The position numbers were made by a program, and so were the translations under genes. From Cocleimonas sp. (GTDB lineage: Bacteria > Pseudomonadota > Gammaproteobacteria > Thiotrichales > Thiotrichaceae), in assembly GCA_021647365.1 (NCBI GenBank), contig JAKIUW010000014.1, positions 16,337-80,336 on the forward strand: a DNA stretch of 64,000 nucleotides, given 5' to 3'. Position 1 is the first letter of the stretch. Each line of letters begins with the position of its first letter. Positions 16,958 to 24,840 of this stretch are shown in pieces. The notes under the pieces are model-generated. The model was not told the origin of the DNA and did not search any database. It saw only the letters and a program-made list of their open reading frames with translations.

Positions 16958-17950
16958 TTAAATAACTGATTTATGTGTGTGATAACCTGCTAGATCTAAA
17001 CGCTTTGCTAACTCAGGCAAGTGGCAGGTTGGAATTTGGGGGAACAAGTGATGTTCGGTGTGATAAAACATATTATAAAATAAAATACTTTTCCATTTAG
17101 AGCGCATGGTACGTGAGTTATCCCAATGAACAATCTCACCTTGGTTATTTTTAGTATTATGGTGAACTGTCCACACGGCAAAGAAAGCAGATAAGGCGTA
17201 GGCAATCATCATCAATAGTATGTGAATTCTAAGTGCAATCACCAAGGCATCTACTTCCAACCAAAACCATACAGCAGTAATCCAAATCATATTCATTGAT
17301 AGTTCAGCAACAATCCAACGCTGTGCTTTTTTATTGGCTTTTTTTAAAGCTTCCCGATGGATACGAAACGGAAATAAGGGGCCTTTGATTAAAGCTTCCC
17401 AAAAGCCCTGTTTTGCCACGCTACCTTCAATATCATCATCACCTAAACAGTGTCTATGATGCTGTAAATGAGTGTATTGAACGGCATGTAATGAACCTAG
17501 CATGAGCCAACTTAAAACGAACATCACTATATCGGTAGCCCAGCGCGAAAGCCCTATACAGTAGTGAAAAGCATTATGAGTGACGCGTAAGCCTGTTAGA
17601 AAGAAGTAAAAGGAAGCAACCACTGTTATGACTGTCCAATACGAAAACTGCCAGTAGATTATTGGGCTTTGAAGCGCATGGTTCTCTATCGTTTGGTTAC
17701 TTTGCAACGATTGATAACTTGCTATTATCGCCAAAACTAACCACGGTAGTGGCAACAATAATTCTTTGACTATTTCCCATGTTTTGTAATGTAATAAATC
17801 TTTCCAGAAAACCTGTTGTTTGAAATAGTGTTGATCAAATTCTAATTTTTCGATAGCTAAATTGTTTGTTTTTGTTATATCTTGATTAAAGCTTAAGCCA
17901 AAGACATTTACTTTTAAAAAAACATTAATACGACTAATAACACAGCTCAT
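16958..17950 (-). CDS. Membrane fatty acid desaturase
   Basis: This di-iron membrane desaturase shows three His boxes: HNAFH, HLQHHRH and HTEHH, the last followed by LFPQIP. Hydrophobic pairs flank the boxes, as in acyl-lipid desaturases. The first 40 residues are not conserved, and a later start is possible. It overlaps the preceding DCC gene by 4 bases (ATGA), so the two are coupled. The acyl substrate and position of desaturation cannot be told; it could act on membrane lipids or on a carotenoid-like substrate. Confidence 0.87.
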   Translation of the reverse strand: MSCVISRINVFLKVNVFGLSFNQDITKTNNLAIEKLEFDQHYFKQQVFWKDLLHYKTWEIVKELLLPLPWLVLAIIASYQSLQSNQTIENHALQSPIIYWQFSYWTVITVVASFYFFLTGLRVTHNAFHYCIGLSRWATDIVMFVLSWLMLGSLHAVQYTHLQHHRHCLGDDDIEGSVAKQGFWEALIKGPLFPFRIHREALKKANKKAQRWIVAELSMNMIWITAVWFWLEVDALVIALRIHILLMMIAYALSAFFAVWTVHHNTKNNQGEIVHWDNSRTMRSKWKSILFYNMFYHTEHHLFPQIPTCHLPELAKRLDLAGYHTHKSVI

Positions 17951-18366
17951 GTTGATTCTTCACTCTGCTGCATTCGACCCGTTATTTTTAAGCGATAGCG
18001 CGCAAATAAACGATAAGCAGCTTCCATAGTGCTTAATAGAAAGGGGACTTTTTGAATGAATGGAACGATCCGACGGTAATATGGGAGATGTTGCCACAGC
18101 ACCAGAAACCCCTTAACTCCAGTTATCATTTTTTGTTCGTCATCTAGCACATGGATATTATCCATCGCCTGTTGATAGCTAATTCCTGCTGCATCTAGTG
18201 CTTGCTTATCCCTACTTATATCGACCCAGTGAATTACCTTGTTTTTATCCATTTTTTGCATTGCTTTAATTTCAATGTTGCACAGAGGACACTCGCCATC
18301 ATGAAAGCAAACAGCTTTTGGTTTATCGCTAATAGTGTTTGGATAAGGTTGTGAAGGTATATTCAT
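17947..18366 (-). CDS. DCC-family (DUF393) thiol-disulfide oxidoreductase-like protein
   Basis: This 139-residue protein has the hallmark FHDGECPLCN, with the CxxC pair and Asp that name the DCC family. The middle (HVLDDEQKMITGVKGFLVLW) and the end (AYRLFARYRL) are also conserved. It is thioredoxin-fold-like, with unproven redox activity. It is the first gene of the operon with the desaturase, and an electron-donor or maturation role for that enzyme is only a guess from position. Confidence 0.88.
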   Translation of the reverse strand: MNIPSQPYPNTISDKPKAVCFHDGECPLCNIEIKAMQKMDKNKVIHWVDISRDKQALDAAGISYQQAMDNIHVLDDEQKMITGVKGFLVLWQHLPYYRRIVPFIQKVPFLLSTMEAAYRLFARYRLKITGRMQQSEEST

Positions 18367-18519
18367 AAATTAATTCTCGTTGTGAAAGCTAATTTAAACT
18401 AGCTGGAAGTATTTAGCTTCCTAAATGATAAGATTGGAACAAGTGATGATGCTATTTTTTCATAAACAGCTACTTATAAAAAGATAATCTTAGCGTTAAG
18501 GATTTATGTTGTTTTTTGT

Positions 18520-18575
18520 AAGCATCTCTCCATTTTTACAAGAGCACTTCCTTGCAAAAGTGGGGGGGTGTGCTT
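18520..18575. repeat. C-rich palindromic repeat, copy 8 (decayed left arm)
   Basis: The right arm (CTTGCAAAAG, seven G, TGTGCTT) is nearly intact. The left arm (AAGCATCTCTCCATTTTTAC) has several substitutions, as if one arm is decaying. It lies directly upstream of dsrN. Confidence 0.7.
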
Positions 18576-18607
18576 TAATAACCTTCTTCTTATAATTTAA
18601 CTGTTTT

Positions 18608-20047
18608 ATGTCTCGAATATACATTTCAGCTGCGCACAAATCCTCAGGCAAAACCACGCTTTCGATTGGCTTGTGCGCTGCATTTCATCAGCAAGGTTTA
18701 ATTGTTCAGCCGTTTAAAAAAGGGCCTGATTATATCGATCCGTTATGGTTATCAAAAGCCAGTGGGCGTCACTGTCATAATTTAGATTTTAATACCCAAT
18801 CCCATGATGAAATTTTATCAACCCTGCAATATTACGGGCAGGGCGCGGATATTAATATTATCGAGGGCAACCTAGGCTTGTACGATGGTATGGCACTGGA
18901 TGGTGCTGACAGTAATGCGGCGGTAGCAAAGTTGACTAAATCACCCGTGGTGTTGGTAATTGATACGCGTGGTGTAACGCGCGGTGTTGCGCCGTTGTTA
19001 TTGGGTTATCAGCAGTTTGATAAAGACATTGACATCGCAGGTGTAATTTACAATATGTCGAATGGCGGCCGTCATGAAACAAAACTACGTGCGATAACGG
19101 AGGAATATACCGATATTCCAGTCTTAGGTGTGGTGAAGAAAAACCCATTGATGGTGGTGGATGAACGTCATTTGGGACTGATGCCCAGCAATGAAAGTAA
19201 AGTAGCATCACAAAAAATTGCGGATATTGCAGAAATAGTGGCAGATTCTGTTAATTTAGAAGTGCTGATGGAGGTGGCTAACTCGGCTGAAAAATTAGAA
19301 AATATTGAGCCTCTAAACCTTAATAATATTGAAACTAGCAAAAAGTTACGTTTAGGTATCTGTGAAGACTCAGCCTTTGGGTTTTATTATGCGGGTGATA
19401 AATTGGCTTTAGAACAAGCAGGTGCAGAATTAATTTCCTTTAGCCCGCTTGATGATGAAAAGCTCCCCGATAACTTAGATGGTTTGTTTATCGGCGGGGG
19501 GTTCCCTGAAACACATATGAATCAACTCGCTGAAAATGTATCCATGCGGATGAGTATTCATAACGCTATCGAAAATGGTTTGCCCACTTATGCGGAATGT
19601 GGTGGTTTGATGTATTTATCACAAAATTTATATTGGAATAAGCAAAGCGCCCCAATGGTTGGTATTATTCCAGCTGATACGCAAATGCATGACAAACCTC
19701 AAGGTCGCGGTTACGTTAAACTTGAAGAAACTAGTGCTATGCTTTGGGATACTCAAGATAGAGGAGATATTGACCAAAAGAATAGTGAAACTAAAGATCC
19801 AATAATTAATGCGCACGAGTTTCACTATTCACGTTTAGAAAATACTGATGAGATGAAGAAAAAAGGCATATTCGCTTATAAAGTACATCGTGGTGTTGGT
19901 ATAACAGGTGAGCATGATGGTTGGGTTTATAAAAACCTACTGGCCAATTATTCACATATGCGTGACACCAAGAGTTTTCATTGGGCAAGTCGCTTTATGG
20001 GGTTTGTCAGAAATATTAGCGATAAAAGTAAGATAAGTAACGAATAA
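18608..20047 (+). CDS. dsrN: Cobyrinate a,c-diamide synthase homologue, probably DsrN (sirohaem amidation)
   Basis: This glutamine-dependent amidotransferase has an N-terminal P-loop (HKSSGKTTLSIG), KGPDYIDPLW and EGNLGLYDG, and a C-terminal class I glutaminase domain with the catalytic Cys in AECGGLMYLS and the oxyanion part FIGGGFPETH. CbiA/CobB enzymes amidate cobyrinate, while DsrN of sulfur oxidizers amidates sirohaem for DsrAB. I favour DsrN because dsrR follows after only 14 bases and no other cobalamin gene is nearby. No ribosome-binding site is evident before the ATG. Confidence 0.8.
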   Translation: MSRIYISAAHKSSGKTTLSIGLCAAFHQQGLIVQPFKKGPDYIDPLWLSKASGRHCHNLDFNTQSHDEILSTLQYYGQGADINIIEGNLGLYDGMALDGADSNAAVAKLTKSPVVLVIDTRGVTRGVAPLLLGYQQFDKDIDIAGVIYNMSNGGRHETKLRAITEEYTDIPVLGVVKKNPLMVVDERHLGLMPSNESKVASQKIADIAEIVADSVNLEVLMEVANSAEKLENIEPLNLNNIETSKKLRLGICEDSAFGFYYAGDKLALEQAGAELISFSPLDDEKLPDNLDGLFIGGGFPETHMNQLAENVSMRMSIHNAIENGLPTYAECGGLMYLSQNLYWNKQSAPMVGIIPADTQMHDKPQGRGYVKLEETSAMLWDTQDRGDIDQKNSETKDPIINAHEFHYSRLENTDEMKKKGIFAYKVHRGVGITGEHDGWVYKNLLANYSHMRDTKSFHWASRFMGFVRNISDKSKISNE

Positions 20048-20061
20048 GGTAAAGGATTAAT

Positions 20062-20373
20062 ATGATTAAAGTATCAGATACAGCAGCAAAACAAATTGCA
20101 ATTTCAATCGAACAGATGAAGGGTGATATTCTGCCTTTGCGTGTGGCGATCAGCGTCAATCAAGATGGCTCTTTTCACTATAACATGGGATTTGATGACA
20201 GTTCTCGCGATGGTGATACCGCATTTGAAGAGAAGAATATTAAGTTTGTTGTTGATGTGGCTACCCTGCCACTTGTTGGTGGCATGATGATGGATTATGT
20301 GGAAATCAAGGATAAACATGAAATTGTTTTTTTGAATCCGAATGATCCTAATTACAAAGCACCGATGGAATAA
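20062..20373 (+). CDS. dsrR: DsrR-like A-type scaffold protein without cysteines
   Basis: This 103-residue protein has the IscA/HesB fold pattern (ISDTAAKQI-like opening, GGMMMDYVEI, then FLNPNDPNY) but contains no cysteine at all. A-type carriers need three. Absence of these cysteines is the defining trait of DsrR, encoded next to dsrN in Allochromatium vinosum, where it supports DsrE/DsrL or other Dsr proteins by an unresolved route. AAAGGA lies upstream of the ATG. It sits in a four-gene run with the kinase downstream. Confidence 0.82.
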   Translation: MIKVSDTAAKQIAISIEQMKGDILPLRVAISVNQDGSFHYNMGFDDSSRDGDTAFEEKNIKFVVDVATLPLVGGMMMDYVEIKDKHEIVFLNPNDPNYKAPME

Positions 20374-20387
20374 GCTGGCTACTATAA

Positions 20388-22115
20388 ATGTCATTAGGAG
20401 CACTCACCGATATCCCTGTTAAAATTGAAGATGAAGCGTCGCCTTTATCTAAAGAACAGAGTATCAGTGATAAACAGAAAAATCTTTTTGCCAGTGGTAA
20501 TGTAGATACCCATCAAGAGTTTGAACCAATAGATATACAAAAGCCTTTGCTTGAGCTTCCTTTATTTGCACGTCTGTTTTTTATTTTTTTATCGGTTGTT
20601 TTTGTTGTTATCGGGGCAACATATTTTTGGGCAGTGAATTCTGATGATGTTCCTTCTTGGTTAGCTCCCGTGATGACAGCGATGTGGTTAACGGCAGGCT
20701 TAGGAAGTTTTTTGATATTGAGATGGATGTGGCGTCAATTTAATCAATTTAGTCATGATTTGTCATCGACGGTGAATCAATTATTAAAAGGCGATTTCAC
20801 TTCTCGTATGCCAATCCGTACAGACCGTTGCCCATCACGAGGTATTAGAGAGCATATCAATGCTATTGCAGTAGATTATGAATTATTATCCCGCTCACAA
20901 AAGCGACGCTTAGCCCGCCAAGCACGTCATATAGAACAGAAAAAATATTACCTCAGCGTATTGTATGATGTTGCATCCTGTATCAATCAGTCACACAATC
21001 TGGATGAATTATTACAGCGTTTTTTAGAAACACTCACAACGGTTGTGAAAGCTAAAGCTGCCACGGTGCGGTTATTGGATAAAGATGACAATATGCGCTT
21101 GGTAGCTAGCATCGGCTTGAGTGATGAGGTTGTCAAAAAAGAAGAATTATTGCCAGCACCAACATGCCTTTGCGGAAAGGCATTGACTGATGCAAAAGTT
21201 ATGGTGAATAACGATGTCAGACAATGTGGCATGATAATAGGAAGCACTTTTTTTGAGGATGAAGATGATATTGAAATGCTGGCGATACCCTTGCAATATC
21301 GCGGTAAAACATTAGGTGTTTATAATCTTTTTGTACGTCGAAAAGAGAATGACTTTCTTGAAGGTGAGCACGAACTATTAGAAAGTATCGGTCAACACTT
21401 AGGTATGGCGATTGAGCAATCAGGTGTTGAAGAGGATGCGAGAATCTTGTCAATTATAGAAGAACGTACACGCATGGCACATGAGTTACATGACTCATTG
21501 GCCCAAACACTTGCAAGTTTACGCTTTAAAGTTCGTTTGTTTGATGACTCAATGAATCAAGGTGATGAAGAAGTCATCTGGCACGAGCTAGAAGGCTTGG
21601 AAAATACCATTGATGATGCCTATGCAGAGCTGCGTAGCTTAATAACTGACTTTAGAGCCCCCATTGATGGAAAAGGTGTGGTACGCTCAGTTGAGAAGGT
21701 GACAGAACGTTTCAGACAAGAAACGGATTTAGATGTTTTCTTCTACCATAACTGGGATTTAGAAAACCTCTCACGTGAATCAGAAATTGAAGTAGTGCGT
21801 ATTGTACAAGAAGCACTTGCCAATATTAAGAAACACGCAAAAGCAGCCAGTGTGCGTATTTTAATGAGTAGTACGGCGGAAGGGCATTGCAGTGTTTTGG
21901 TAGAAGATGATGGTATTGGCTTATCAAAACGTAAAAAACCGAATAGCGAGACGGGTGAACATATTGGTCTTTCTATTATGAATGAACGCGCCGAAAGAAT
22001 TAATGGTGAAATTTTATTTGAAAGTGAAGGAGAGGGAACCTTGGTGCAGCTAAGTTTTGATGTTCCTGTCACACATAATAAAGTGAGTCTTTTAAAAAAA
22101 TCTGATTGGGTTTAA
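20388..22115 (+). CDS. NarX/LiaS-type sensor histidine kinase with GAF domain
   Basis: The 575-residue protein has two membrane helices (about 60-83 and 92-114) with only a tiny periplasmic loop, a HAMP-like segment (about 115-165), a GAF-like domain (about 190-345), a HisKA_3 dimerization helix with ERTRMAHELHDSLAQTL (His368 as likely phosphosite) and an HATPase domain (VQEALANIKKHAKA, VEDDGIGL). It has no NarX-type periplasmic nitrate domain, so sensing is probably internal. The GAF part has Cys260, Cys262 and Cys280, a possible redox or metal site. It begins 14 bases after dsrR. Confidence 0.9.
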   Translation: MSLGALTDIPVKIEDEASPLSKEQSISDKQKNLFASGNVDTHQEFEPIDIQKPLLELPLFARLFFIFLSVVFVVIGATYFWAVNSDDVPSWLAPVMTAMWLTAGLGSFLILRWMWRQFNQFSHDLSSTVNQLLKGDFTSRMPIRTDRCPSRGIREHINAIAVDYELLSRSQKRRLARQARHIEQKKYYLSVLYDVASCINQSHNLDELLQRFLETLTTVVKAKAATVRLLDKDDNMRLVASIGLSDEVVKKEELLPAPTCLCGKALTDAKVMVNNDVRQCGMIIGSTFFEDEDDIEMLAIPLQYRGKTLGVYNLFVRRKENDFLEGEHELLESIGQHLGMAIEQSGVEEDARILSIIEERTRMAHELHDSLAQTLASLRFKVRLFDDSMNQGDEEVIWHELEGLENTIDDAYAELRSLITDFRAPIDGKGVVRSVEKVTERFRQETDLDVFFYHNWDLENLSRESEIEVVRIVQEALANIKKHAKAASVRILMSSTAEGHCSVLVEDDGIGLSKRKKPNSETGEHIGLSIMNERAERINGEILFESEGEGTLVQLSFDVPVTHNKVSLLKKSDWV

Positions 22116-22124
22116 TAAAGAATT

Positions 22125-22805
22125 ATGAATGAAAGAATATTACTGATTGATGACCACACCTTATTTCGTGCAGGTTTGTCTGATCTACTAACACGCAGGA
22201 AAATTGAAGTCGTGGCATCAGTAGGCGAGGGCACAGAAGGTTTAAAAATAGCGGATAAAGAAGAATTAGACATTGTTTTATTGGATATGCGGATGCCTGA
22301 AATGGACGGTATTAGCGTATTAAAAAAATTAAAAGAAGCACACCCAGATTTGCCTGTGGCAATGCTAACGACGAGTAGCGATGAAAGTGATTTAGTTGGT
22401 GCATTACGAAATGGCGCACAGGGGTATCTTTTAAAAGATATGGAGCCTGATGATCTTGTTGTAGCATTACGTGAGATTATTGCAGGAAAGACAGTGGTTG
22501 CCCCTGATTTAGCGACAGTATTAGCAAGTGCAGTTCAGGCTGAAAATCAACCTAAGGTTGAAAAGGAAGATCCCTTTGCTATTTTAACGCCTCGTGAATT
22601 TGAAATATTAACGCTATTGGCTGAAGGTCAGAGTAATAAAGTGATTGCGCGTAATTTAGGTATTTCAGATGGTACGGTTAAGCTTCATGTTAAAGCGATT
22701 TTGCGTAAGTTGAATATTAGCTCACGCATTACAGCGGCTGTTATGGCGGTTGAGCATGGGGTTAAGAAATCGCCTATTACTATGCCGCCTAGGCGTGAGA
22801 GTTGA
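22125..22805 (+). CDS. NarL/LuxR-family response regulator
   Basis: The receiver domain has the acidic pair LIDDH, phospho-acceptor Asp54 in VLLDMRMPEMDG, Thr in MLTTSS and Lys in LLKDMEPD. The C-terminal LuxR-type helix-turn-helix reads LTPREFEILTLLAEGQSNK, then GISDGTVKLHVKAILRKL. At 226 residues it has normal length. It follows the kinase by 9 bases and must be its partner. The target genes are not visible, but position suggests sulfur or redox metabolism. Confidence 0.93.
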   Translation: MNERILLIDDHTLFRAGLSDLLTRRKIEVVASVGEGTEGLKIADKEELDIVLLDMRMPEMDGISVLKKLKEAHPDLPVAMLTTSSDESDLVGALRNGAQGYLLKDMEPDDLVVALREIIAGKTVVAPDLATVLASAVQAENQPKVEKEDPFAILTPREFEILTLLAEGQSNKVIARNLGISDGTVKLHVKAILRKLNISSRITAAVMAVEHGVKKSPITMPPRRES

Positions 22806-22848
22806 TTGTCTGTCTATCTTTAAGCGCTAATTTTAATGAATAATACAA

Positions 22849-22922
22849 TGCACACCCCCCTAGTTTTACATGATGATTGTAAGCTGTGATTGAATGATCA
22901 TGTAAAAGTGGGGGGTTGTGCT
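22849..22922. repeat. C-rich palindromic repeat, copy 9 (hybrid type B/type A)
   Basis: The left arm has the type B core CCCCCCTAGTTTTACATGAT, and the right arm has the type A core ATCATGTAAAAGTGGGGGG. The two arms therefore mismatch at the core. It lies 43 bases past the response-regulator stop. Confidence 0.85.
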
Positions 22923-23125
22923 ATCTACAAATGTTTGAAGCGTTCCCTGAGCGGAGTCGAAGGGTTCCTGCTGGTGCTTAATTTAATGCTTTTGATTTTT
23001 GTTAATTAGCTGAGTAGTTCGCTTCGTAATTAGTTTGCCCCTTGTTTCAACTAATATCGACACTTCCTTCGGTAGGTGTAGTGATATACTTTCTAATGCT
23101 TAGGGCATTTAGAAAGCAAAAAAAA

Positions 23126-23143
23126 GCGAGCCAAAAGGCTCGC
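23126..23143 (-). terminator. Strong rho-independent terminator, minus strand
   Basis: A perfect 7-bp stem GCGAGCC / GGCTCGC with an AAAA loop is followed on the minus strand by nine T. The nearest minus-strand gene stop is 380 bases upstream, so it probably ends a non-coding transcript or a long 3' untranslated region. Confidence 0.85.
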
Positions 23144-23460
23144 AGTTTAGATGTTATCATTAATACCCCCGTAATAATGATAACGGTGTCATCGTGTTAG
23201 CCCAACAAATCAACTCCCCAATAATCGGTCGATTCTGATGGTACGGTGACCATATCAGCGGCTGGTTATGAGATTCTATAAGTAGTCATGAGTGTAGATG
23301 ACCTTTATTATTTTTATTTGATTTAGAATTCTCATCCAACAAAAGTCACACCACAAACCCCTTTGAAAAGTGACTTTCTTGCTGAAGTTGGGAGAATAAT
23401 AGCGTGATAAGCCTGAATCGAACCTGAACGGAATAAATTACTGTCAAATAAACTCAGATA
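23126..23460 (-). ncRNA. Candidate structured non-coding RNA
   Basis: Read on the minus strand, the region has an outer stem (TATTCTCCCAAC with GTTGGATGAGAAT) closing over an inner stem (AAGTCAC with GTGACTT), a small hairpin ATGGT / ACCAT, a perfect 9-bp hairpin GTTATCATT / AATGATAAC with a GGGGG-containing loop, and finally the terminator. A TTGACA hexamer lies at 23442-23447, but no good -10 matches it. I cannot assign it to 6S RNA, tmRNA, RNase P RNA or a CsrB-type RNA. It could instead be the 3' untranslated region of the M23 peptidase. Confidence 0.35.
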
Positions 23461-23521
23461 AAATGTAAAAATACAATAAAATCAACTAGTTAAAAATTCA
23501 TGGTTTTTGTAGTAAATGTTA

Positions 23522-24382
23522 TTATTTTTTCTTATTAGCTTTTTTATGCTGCTTTTTTTTGGCTAAAAATAGGCTGGGATCAACAGCATTTCCATTCAAG
23601 TAAACAGACCAATGTAGGTGAGGACCAGTGACTCGACCTGTTTTGCCAACTTTTCCTATAATTTCCCCACGTTTTACTTGCTGTCCTTTTTTTACATTGA
23701 TTTTGCTTAAATGGGCATAAAGGCTGAGTAAGCCATTGCCGTGATCAATATAAACAACATTTCCAGTGAAGAATAAATCTCCCGCATAAATTATACGTCC
23801 AGCTTCTGTGGCTTTAACAGATCGTCCACGAGGAGCGGCGATATCCATGCCACTGTGTGGGTTGCGTTTTTGTTTATTAAGTATTCGGCGAAGTCCAAAA
23901 CGCCCACTGTCTCGACCTGCTACAGGTCTTATGAAGTTGAAGTGGGGCGTGCTTGCACTGTATGTTTTCTTCAACTTCTTTTTTAAGAAAAACTCACGTT
24001 CAATACGTTTTGTTGATTTTTTATTAGGAGTCACTTTGTTTTTGTTAGGGATGGTTAAACGTTGTGTTCTATATTTATAGTTTTTTACGTGGAAGTTTTT
24101 AAAAGTCGTTTTCTTAGAAGTATTATTGTAAATGCTAACTTGATGTCTGCCTATCTTTGCACTCAACGGAAGACCTATAACAGCTAACCAGTTTTGGTTG
24201 CCTTTTACTATTGCGACCGGGATTTTTTGGTAAGTCACCCTTGGCTTGGGTTTATTTGATGGAGCAACGGCAAGTACTGCAACGCCCCCAGGTTTTAAAT
24301 CATTTCGTGGAAAGGCTAAGAGCGGTTGTGTGAAAAAACTGGGGATAAAAGCCAGCATAAATAGTGTTTTAAGTATCGTCAT
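23522..24382 (-). CDS. Exported M23-family peptidase (LytM domain)
   Basis: A signal peptide (about residues 1-23, ending LLAF) precedes an N-terminal region with a beta-type domain, a Lys-rich linker (about 105-140) and a C-terminal LytM/M23 domain. The zinc ligands are visible in HSGMDIA and HLHW, with YAHLSKINVKKGQ and GRVTGPH between and around them, so the active site is intact. It probably cuts peptidoglycan peptide bridges. It has no LysM domain, unlike NlpD, and is divergent from rpoS rather than upstream in the same direction. Confidence 0.9.
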   Translation of the reverse strand: MTILKTLFMLAFIPSFFTQPLLAFPRNDLKPGGVAVLAVAPSNKPKPRVTYQKIPVAIVKGNQNWLAVIGLPLSAKIGRHQVSIYNNTSKKTTFKNFHVKNYKYRTQRLTIPNKNKVTPNKKSTKRIEREFFLKKKLKKTYSASTPHFNFIRPVAGRDSGRFGLRRILNKQKRNPHSGMDIAAPRGRSVKATEAGRIIYAGDLFFTGNVVYIDHGNGLLSLYAHLSKINVKKGQQVKRGEIIGKVGKTGRVTGPHLHWSVYLNGNAVDPSLFLAKKKQHKKANKKK

Positions 24383-24713
24383 AGTGTCTTTTATTGCATG
24401 CCCTTTATTTTATTTTTAATAGGGCGATGCTAACACTCAGTTGAGAAAAATACAGAGCAATTATAATAAACAATTTATATTAAAATGATAAATAAAATAA
24501 ATGATAAAGCAGGGCCAACCATTAAGGGTTATAAGTTTTTTTATAAATATATGCCAAAAGGGGTAGATATAGATTTGTTTTGTTGGTACTGTCGGACTAT
24601 AAATATGCCTTTTCTTCTTTGGGAATAGAAAGTTATAGAAAAGAAGTTAAGTGCATAGTAATTAAAAGTGCCAATTAGCCAGTCCCCTTTATTTTCTGAC
24701 TATTTGGATTTTT

Positions 24714-24748
24714 GGTAGTACAACTACCGAAATAACATGGATGTTATT
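24714..24748. promoter_or_regulatory. Twin perfect dyads upstream of rpoS
   Basis: GGTAGT-ACA-ACTACC (24714-24728) is followed 2 bases later by AATAACAT-GG-ATGTTATT (24731-24748). Both are perfect inverted repeats about 90-125 bases before the rpoS start. They look like operators for one or two dimeric regulators; I cannot name them. Confidence 0.5.
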
Positions 24749-24791
24749 GTAAAGAGTGAACCCCAGTTTATGTCTTACGATATAAAATAAA

Positions 24792-24836
24792 CACTCTCTC
24801 AGTAATACTTTGTTATGTAGACGCTATCGGAGAGTG
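24792..24836 (+). promoter_or_regulatory. Hairpin sequestering the rpoS ribosome-binding site
   Basis: CACTCTCT (24792-24799) can pair with GGAGAGTG (24829-24836), which contains the ribosome-binding site 4 bases before the ATG. The stem is 8 bp (one G-U) with a 29-base loop. Closing it would block initiation, analogous to the rpoS leader control known in E. coli. Confidence 0.55.
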
Positions 24837-24840
24837 ATCT

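Larger units (their letters stand above)
22806..23521. other. 716-base gene-free region with repeats and a structured non-coding stretch
   Basis: The left part holds the hybrid C-rich repeat (22849-22922) and a TCGAAGG element (22941-22970). The middle has a hairpin (CTTTCTAATGC / GCATTTAGAAAG, 23090-23118). The right part (23126-23460) is rich in inverted repeats and ends, on the minus strand, in a strong terminator. No reading frame of note occurs. Confidence 0.6.
24383..24840. other. 458-base intergenic region upstream of rpoS and the M23 peptidase
   Basis: The region is AT-rich with no coding signal. Its last 130 bases hold two adjacent perfect dyads and the rpoS leader hairpin, listed separately. 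A TATAAA at 24781-24786 may be the -10 of an rpoS promoter, but no good -35 was found. Confidence 0.5.

Noticed and set aside
18608..20047. Cobalamin biosynthesis gene cobB
   Set aside because: The sequence alone allows it, but the neighbour is the cysteine-free dsrR, and no other cobalamin gene or riboswitch is nearby, so DsrN is preferred.
20388..22115. True NarX nitrate sensor
   Set aside because: The periplasmic nitrate-binding domain is missing; the loop between the two membrane helices is about eight residues.
23408..23440. tRNA-like T-arm (GGTTCGATTC on the minus strand)
   Set aside because: The flanking bases do not form a T-stem and no acceptor or anticodon arms can be drawn.
23126..23460. 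6S RNA, tmRNA or RNase P RNA
   Set aside because: None of the signatures is present: no long single hairpin with a central bubble, no tRNA-like end or tag frame, no GAGGAAAGTC motif. Kept only as an unassigned candidate.
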